Shown here piece by piece: positions 59,975 to 64,000 of a stretch of DNA of 64,000 bases (position 1 is its first letter; each line of letters begins with the position of its first letter). Location: contig CBDFNJ010000002.1 of the NCBI GenBank assembly GCA_965250115.1, positions 3,968,001-4,032,000 of the forward strand. The letters run 5' to 3'. The notes beneath the pieces are model-generated. The model ran no database searches. It was not told where the DNA came from and saw nothing but the letters and a program-made list of their open reading frames with translations. Source of the DNA: CBDFHB01 sp965250115 (GTDB lineage: Bacteria; Acidobacteriota; Vicinamibacteria; Marinacidobacterales; SMYC01). A program made the translations under genes and the position numbers.

Positions 59975-61102
59975 ATGTCGTCATTGTGTTTCAGGAGGTC
60001 TCCGTCAAGTGTGAACGACGCAACAGACTCAGAACGAGACGAGCTCATGGCGGCGTGGCTTCTCGCGGAGTGCTCTGAAATACCTCTGCGAGAACGAGTT
60101 CGCACGGTGCGCGAGTTGGGGAGCTGCCGGAAGGCGCTAGCGCGCCTCGGGCTTGCAAAAGTCCTTCGGTCTTCCAAGCGAGCCATGGCCAACGCGGGGA
60201 GTGCGGTCAAGAAAGGCTATCGCCTGCTCTGCCTCACGGACCGCGATTATCCCCGCCTCCTGAGACAGATTCCGGACCCGCCCCTCATTCTCACGGTCTG
60301 GGGCCAGCTTCGCGCGGAAGACGGGCTCCCGTTGGCGATCGTCGGGTCCAGGCGCGCGACACCCTACGGTCTCGACGCTTGCCGGCGTCTCTCGCGGGAG
60401 CTGGCGACGGCGGGCTTGACGATCGTGAGCGGACTCGCGCGAGGTATCGATGAGGAGGCGCACCGGGGCGCCCTCGACGCGGGAGGTCGCACCATCGCGG
60501 TCCTCGGCTCGGGCCTCGACAACTTGTACCCGCGGGAGCACCGTCGACTCGCGGAGCGGATCGCGGCGAACGGAGCCATCTTGACGGAGTTCCCCCCCGA
60601 CGAGCCGCCGAGAGCCAAGAACTTCCCACAGCGCAACCGGGTCATCACAGGGATGACGCTCGGCACACTCGTGGTCGAAGCGGCCCAAAAGAGTGGCTCC
60701 CTCGTCTCGGCACGTCTGGCACTCGATCAGAACCGGGACGTCTTCGCGGTGCCCGGTCCCATAGGCTCCAAGAACCGCGAGGGAGTTCACGCCCTCATTC
60801 GCGATGGCGCTCGACTGGTGACGGTTGGAAACGACGTCATCGAGGAGCTCAGACCCGAGCTAAGAGCCCTATTGAAGGGAACCGAAGCCTCCGAGGGCAA
60901 GAAACTCAATCCCGCGCTGGACGACGAGGAGCGCTCCATCCTCGAAAGGCTGAACGAGGTCGAACGGGCTCTCGATCTCGACGAGCTCCTGGACGGACTG
61001 GCCCTCACGGTGGACCGCGCGCTCGCCGCGCTGTGCCGCCTGGAAGTGAAGGGGGCTATCTGGAGCCTCCCAGGCGGCCTCTTCCAGAAGAAAGGTGGCT
61101 GA
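59975..61102 (+). CDS. dprA: DNA-processing protein DprA
   Basis: RecA loader on incoming single-stranded DNA in natural transformation. 375 residues from ATG 59975; a GTG at 60011 preceded by AGGAGG is an alternative. Rossmann core motifs GSRRATPYG, VSGLARGIDEEAHRGAL, VLGSGLDNLYP, FPPDEPPRAKNFPQRNR, and a C-terminal winged-helix-like domain. Divergent from the TPR gene and ends 49 bp before topA. Confidence 0.95.
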   Translation: MSSLCFRRSPSSVNDATDSERDELMAAWLLAECSEIPLRERVRTVRELGSCRKALARLGLAKVLRSSKRAMANAGSAVKKGYRLLCLTDRDYPRLLRQIPDPPLILTVWGQLRAEDGLPLAIVGSRRATPYGLDACRRLSRELATAGLTIVSGLARGIDEEAHRGALDAGGRTIAVLGSGLDNLYPREHRRLAERIAANGAILTEFPPDEPPRAKNFPQRNRVITGMTLGTLVVEAAQKSGSLVSARLALDQNRDVFAVPGPIGSKNREGVHALIRDGARLVTVGNDVIEELRPELRALLKGTEASEGKKLNPALDDEERSILERLNEVERALDLDELLDGLALTVDRALAALCRLEVKGAIWSLPGGLFQKKGG

Positions 61103-61151
61103 GTATGGCTCTTCGATTTGCGCTTCCGGCACCATCCGCTACACTATCCCC

Positions 61152-63626
61152 ATGGCGAAATCACTCGTGATCGTTGAGTCTCCGGCCAAGGCGAAGACCA
61201 TCAACAAGTTCCTGGGAAAGAGCTTCGTCGTTCGTGCTTCCATGGGTCACGTCCGCGATCTGCCCAAGAGCAAGCTCGGCGTCGACGTGGAGCAGGGTTT
61301 CGTTCCGGACTACGTCGTGATCCCGAAGAAGAAGAAGGTTCTCGCCGAGCTCAAGAGTGAAGCGAAAGCGGCGGACGTCATCTACCTCGCGCCCGACCCC
61401 GATCGCGAGGGCGAAGCCATCAGCTTCCACCTGGCGGAAGAGCTCGGGGGAGCGAAGCGAAAGGTGCATCGCGTTCTTTTCAACGAGATCACCAAGAGGG
61501 CCGTCGAGGCGGCGATCAAGCACCCGCGAGAGATCGACAAGGACAAAGTCGATGCCCAGCAGGCCCGCCGTGTGCTCGACCGGCTCGTCGGCTATCAGAT
61601 CTCACCCCTACTCTGGGAGAAGGTTCGACGCGGCCTTTCAGCTGGACGCGTGCAGTCGGTCGCGCTCCGAATCGTCTGCGAACGAGAGCGCGAGGTCCAG
61701 GCCTTCCAGTCGGAGGAATATTGGTCCATCGACGCCGACGTCGAGGGCAAAGAGCCTCCGCCCTTCACGGCCAAGCTCGCGAAGATCGACGGCAATACGG
61801 CCGAGCTCAAGGACGAGGCGGGCAGCCGAGCGGTGGTGGAAGAGCTCGAAAAGCTCGATTTCACGGTCAAGAAGATCACGGCCAAGGAACGTCGCCGGAA
61901 GCCAGTACCCCCCTTCATTACCAGCAAACTCCAGCAGGAAGGCGCTCGTAAGCTCGGATTCAGCGCCAAACGGACGATGATCGTCGCTCAGAGACTCTAC
62001 GAAGGCATCGATCTCGGGAAGGAAGGCCCCATCGGCCTCATTACTTATATGAGGACCGATTCGACTCGTATCGCCAACGAAGCCATCGAGGAGGTGCGTC
62101 AGTTCATCGGGGAGCGCTACGGGAAGGACATGCTCCCGGACAAACCCAACGTCTACAAGAGCAAGAAAAGTGCGCAGGACGCGCACGAAGCGATCCGACC
62201 CAGCTCCGTCTTTCGGGACCCGGACGCGATCGCCAAGTATCTCGACCGGGACGAGTTGAAGCTATACCGTCTCATCTGGAACCGTTTCGTCGCGTCGCAG
62301 ATGCCTCCCGCCGTGTTCGACGAGACCATCGCCGAGATCGAAGCCGGGCGCTATACCTTGCGGGCCCGAGGCTCGGTCATGAAGTTCAACGGTTTCCTGG
62401 CCATTTACGAAGAAGGCAAAGACGACGTTGCCCAAAAGAAGGAGGACGGCGACGCGGAGGCCCAGGTCAAAGCTGACGAATCGAAGCAGCTTCCGCCATT
62501 GACCGAGGGTGAGATCTTGAAGCTCCTCGTCGTGAAACCCGAGCAGCACTTCACGCAGCCTTCGCCGCGTTTCTCCGAGGCCTCACTCGTCAAGGAGCTC
62601 GAGGAGAAAGGCATCGGCCGGCCGAGCACTTACGCGAGCATCCTCTCCGTGCTCCAGGATCGCGAGTACGTGCAGAAGATCGAAAAGAAGTTCGTCCCGA
62701 CAGAGCTCGGCTTTCTCGTGACCGACCTCTTGATGGGCAGTTTCGCGGACATCATGGAGATCGAGTACACCGCTCGCATGGAAGAGCAGCTCGACGAGAT
62801 CGAAGAAGGCCGGGCCAACTACCTCACGACGATCGATGGCTTCTACAAGAAGTTCGCCAAGGACCTCGAAGAAGCTCAGGAGAAGATGACCAACGTCAAG
62901 GCCATGGAGATTCCGACCGAGGAGGTCTGTGACAAGTGTGGCAAGCCAATGGTCATCAAGTGGGGCCGCTTCGGTCACTTCCTCGCCTGCTCCGGTTATC
63001 CCGACTGCCGTAACACTCGTGAGATCCAGAACTATCAGGACAAGGAGTCGGCGGATCCGGACGCCTTTCACGACGAGACTTGCGAGAAGTGCGAACGTCC
63101 GATGGTGCTCAAGAAAGGTCGTTATGGCCAGTTTCTGGCCTGCTCCGGCTACCCCGACTGCAAGAACACCCGCCGCATCCTGAAAGGTGCGGATGGCAGC
63201 CTCGAGACGAAACGGGACCAGATTCTCGACGAGAAGTGTCCCAAGTGCGAGACCCAGCTCGTCATCAAGCACGGCCGGTACGGCGAGTTCACCGCCTGTA
63301 GCAACTACCCGGACTGCAAGTTCATCAAGCAGAAGGAAGTCGGGGTCTCCTGCCCCAAGGAGAACTGTCCGGGTCAGATCGTCGAGCGGCGATCCCGACG
63401 CGGCAAACTCTTTTACGGTTGCAGCGAGTATCCCAATTGCGACTTCACGAGCTGGTACATGCCGGTGAAAGAGCCCTGCCCCCAGTGCGGCTTCCCGATC
63501 GTATTCGAGAAGAGCACGAAACGCGACGGTCCGCACGTCGCCTGCACCCAGGAGGGTTGCGGCTACAAGAAGTTCACCGAGCCTGAGCCCGCCAAAGAGG
63601 AAGAGCCCGAGCCCGCAAAGGCGTGA
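61152..63626 (+). CDS. topA: DNA topoisomerase I with five C-terminal zinc ribbons
   Basis: 824 residues from ATG 61152. Toprim (VIVESPAKAKTI, LAPDPDREGEAI), active-site tyrosine in TYMRTDSTRI, then four four-cysteine topoisomerase zinc ribbons with CSGYPDC or similar, and a fifth shorter one (CPQCGFP, CTQEGC). A Lys/Glu-rich insert lies before the gate domain (about residues 425-450). Its stop overlaps the trmFO GTG by 4 nt (GTGA). Confidence 0.97.
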   Translation: MAKSLVIVESPAKAKTINKFLGKSFVVRASMGHVRDLPKSKLGVDVEQGFVPDYVVIPKKKKVLAELKSEAKAADVIYLAPDPDREGEAISFHLAEELGGAKRKVHRVLFNEITKRAVEAAIKHPREIDKDKVDAQQARRVLDRLVGYQISPLLWEKVRRGLSAGRVQSVALRIVCEREREVQAFQSEEYWSIDADVEGKEPPPFTAKLAKIDGNTAELKDEAGSRAVVEELEKLDFTVKKITAKERRRKPVPPFITSKLQQEGARKLGFSAKRTMIVAQRLYEGIDLGKEGPIGLITYMRTDSTRIANEAIEEVRQFIGERYGKDMLPDKPNVYKSKKSAQDAHEAIRPSSVFRDPDAIAKYLDRDELKLYRLIWNRFVASQMPPAVFDETIAEIEAGRYTLRARGSVMKFNGFLAIYEEGKDDVAQKKEDGDAEAQVKADESKQLPPLTEGEILKLLVVKPEQHFTQPSPRFSEASLVKELEEKGIGRPSTYASILSVLQDREYVQKIEKKFVPTELGFLVTDLLMGSFADIMEIEYTARMEEQLDEIEEGRANYLTTIDGFYKKFAKDLEEAQEKMTNVKAMEIPTEEVCDKCGKPMVIKWGRFGHFLACSGYPDCRNTREIQNYQDKESADPDAFHDETCEKCERPMVLKKGRYGQFLACSGYPDCKNTRRILKGADGSLETKRDQILDEKCPKCETQLVIKHGRYGEFTACSNYPDCKFIKQKEVGVSCPKENCPGQIVERRSRRGKLFYGCSEYPNCDFTSWYMPVKEPCPQCGFPIVFEKSTKRDGPHVACTQEGCGYKKFTEPEPAKEEEPEPAKA

Positions 63627-64000
63627 CCGCAGAACCCGTCACTGTCGTCGGCGCTGGACTGGCCGGCGTCGAAGCAGCGTGGCAACTTCGAAAGCGCGGC
63701 GTGCCCGTTCGGCTGTTCGAGATGCGGCCTGTCCGGAGAACCGCTGTTCACCGAACCGGAAGATTCGCCGAGCTCGTCTGCAGCAACTCGCTCCGCTCAG
63801 AGGGGATGGCGAACGCCCACGGGCTCCTGAAAGAAGAAATGAGGCGGCTGGGATCGCTGGTGCTCGAGGCGGCCACGGCGACGCGCGTGCCGGCGGGCCA
63901 GGCTTTGGCGGTCGACCGCGACGCTTTCTCAGAGCGGATCACGAAGACGCTTCAAGAATCTCCGGACGTTACCATCATCCGCGAGGAAGTCCTCGAGGTT
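63623..64000 (+). CDS. trmFO: tRNA (uracil-54-C5)-methyltransferase TrmFO, 5' part
   Basis: Cut off by the window edge after about 126 codons. Starts at GTG overlapping topA. FAD-binding VVGAGLAGVEAAWQL, FEMRP, FAELVCSNSLRS and GLLKEEMRRLGS are the family's signatures. Uses methylenetetrahydrofolate and FADH2 to make ribothymidine in tRNA. The topA-trmFO order is common. Confidence 0.95.
   Translation, partial: MTAEPVTVVGAGLAGVEAAWQLRKRGVPVRLFEMRPVRRTAVHRTGRFAELVCSNSLRSEGMANAHGLLKEEMRRLGSLVLEAATATRVPAGQALAVDRDAFSERITKTLQESPDVTIIREEVLEV

Noticed and set aside
1..64000. CRISPR array, prophage, rRNA operon, complete insertion sequence
   Set aside because: No regularly spaced repeats, phage structural genes, rRNA sequence or transposase were seen anywhere in the window.

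Overview
The window is about 64 kb of high-GC chromosomal DNA from a Gram-negative bacterium, packed with overlapping housekeeping genes. LpxC, an Omp85-type barrel and LapA/LapB-like proteins imply an LPS outer membrane, and the DNPR motif of MurE implies meso-diaminopimelate peptidoglycan. The gene order (mutS2-dnaG-rpoD-tRNA; a full mraZ-to-ftsZ cluster; a PASTA-bearing FtsI; a sigma-54 regulator remnant; a small bacterial microcompartment locus) would suit Acidobacteriota or a related deep-branching Gram-negative phylum. That placement is inference; no 16S rRNA gene is present.

Left part (1-8.2 kb): proC and dinB lie downstream of a compact microcompartment (BMC) locus read on the minus strand: class II aldolase, one hexameric shell protein, three pentameric shell proteins, and a small cysteine-containing protein with a cargo-type N-terminal helix. 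A YHS-like membrane protein, a TPR protein and a cellulose-synthase-like glycosyltransferase lie upstream on the same strand. A polyprenol-mannosyltransferase-like membrane protein diverges from them. Middle left (8.2-18.5 kb): an orphan larB, mutS2-dnaG-rpoD, a CAT-anticodon tRNA, a strong terminator, a coiled-coil zinc-ribbon protein, pgeF/yfiH and a radical SAM gene.

Centre (18.6-35.9 kb): an uninterrupted division and cell wall cluster on the minus strand, mraZ-rsmH-ftsL-ftsI-murE-murF-mraY-murD-ftsW-murG-murC-murB-ftsQ-ftsA-ftsZ. Its promoter is visible, with three MraZ-type boxes spaced exactly 10 bp apart, and ftsA apparently starts at a rare AUU codon. On the other side of that promoter are a divergent YchF-like GTPase and two GT2 glycosyltransferases. 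Next come an AsmA-like protein and a type II topoisomerase pair (parE, parC), where a MITE-like foldback element ends 8 bp from the parC start.

Right part (44.9-64 kb): a Yip1 protein; lpxC with a textbook sigma-54 promoter and an upstream dyad; an ECF sigma/STAS operon; an S1-P1/phospholipase C-like protein; comF; a LapA-LapB-rubredoxin fusion; a frame-disrupted sigma-54 activator; the rplU-rpmA-obg-nadD-rsfS operon; a protease-propeller-Omp85 fusion; a lipoprotein and a TPR protein; then dprA, topA and the start of trmFO. The co-occurrence of a sigma-54 lpxC promoter, a fused LapAB-like LpxC regulator and a decayed sigma-54 activator within 7 kb, and the minimal BMC locus with a candidate new cargo protein, are the most interesting points.
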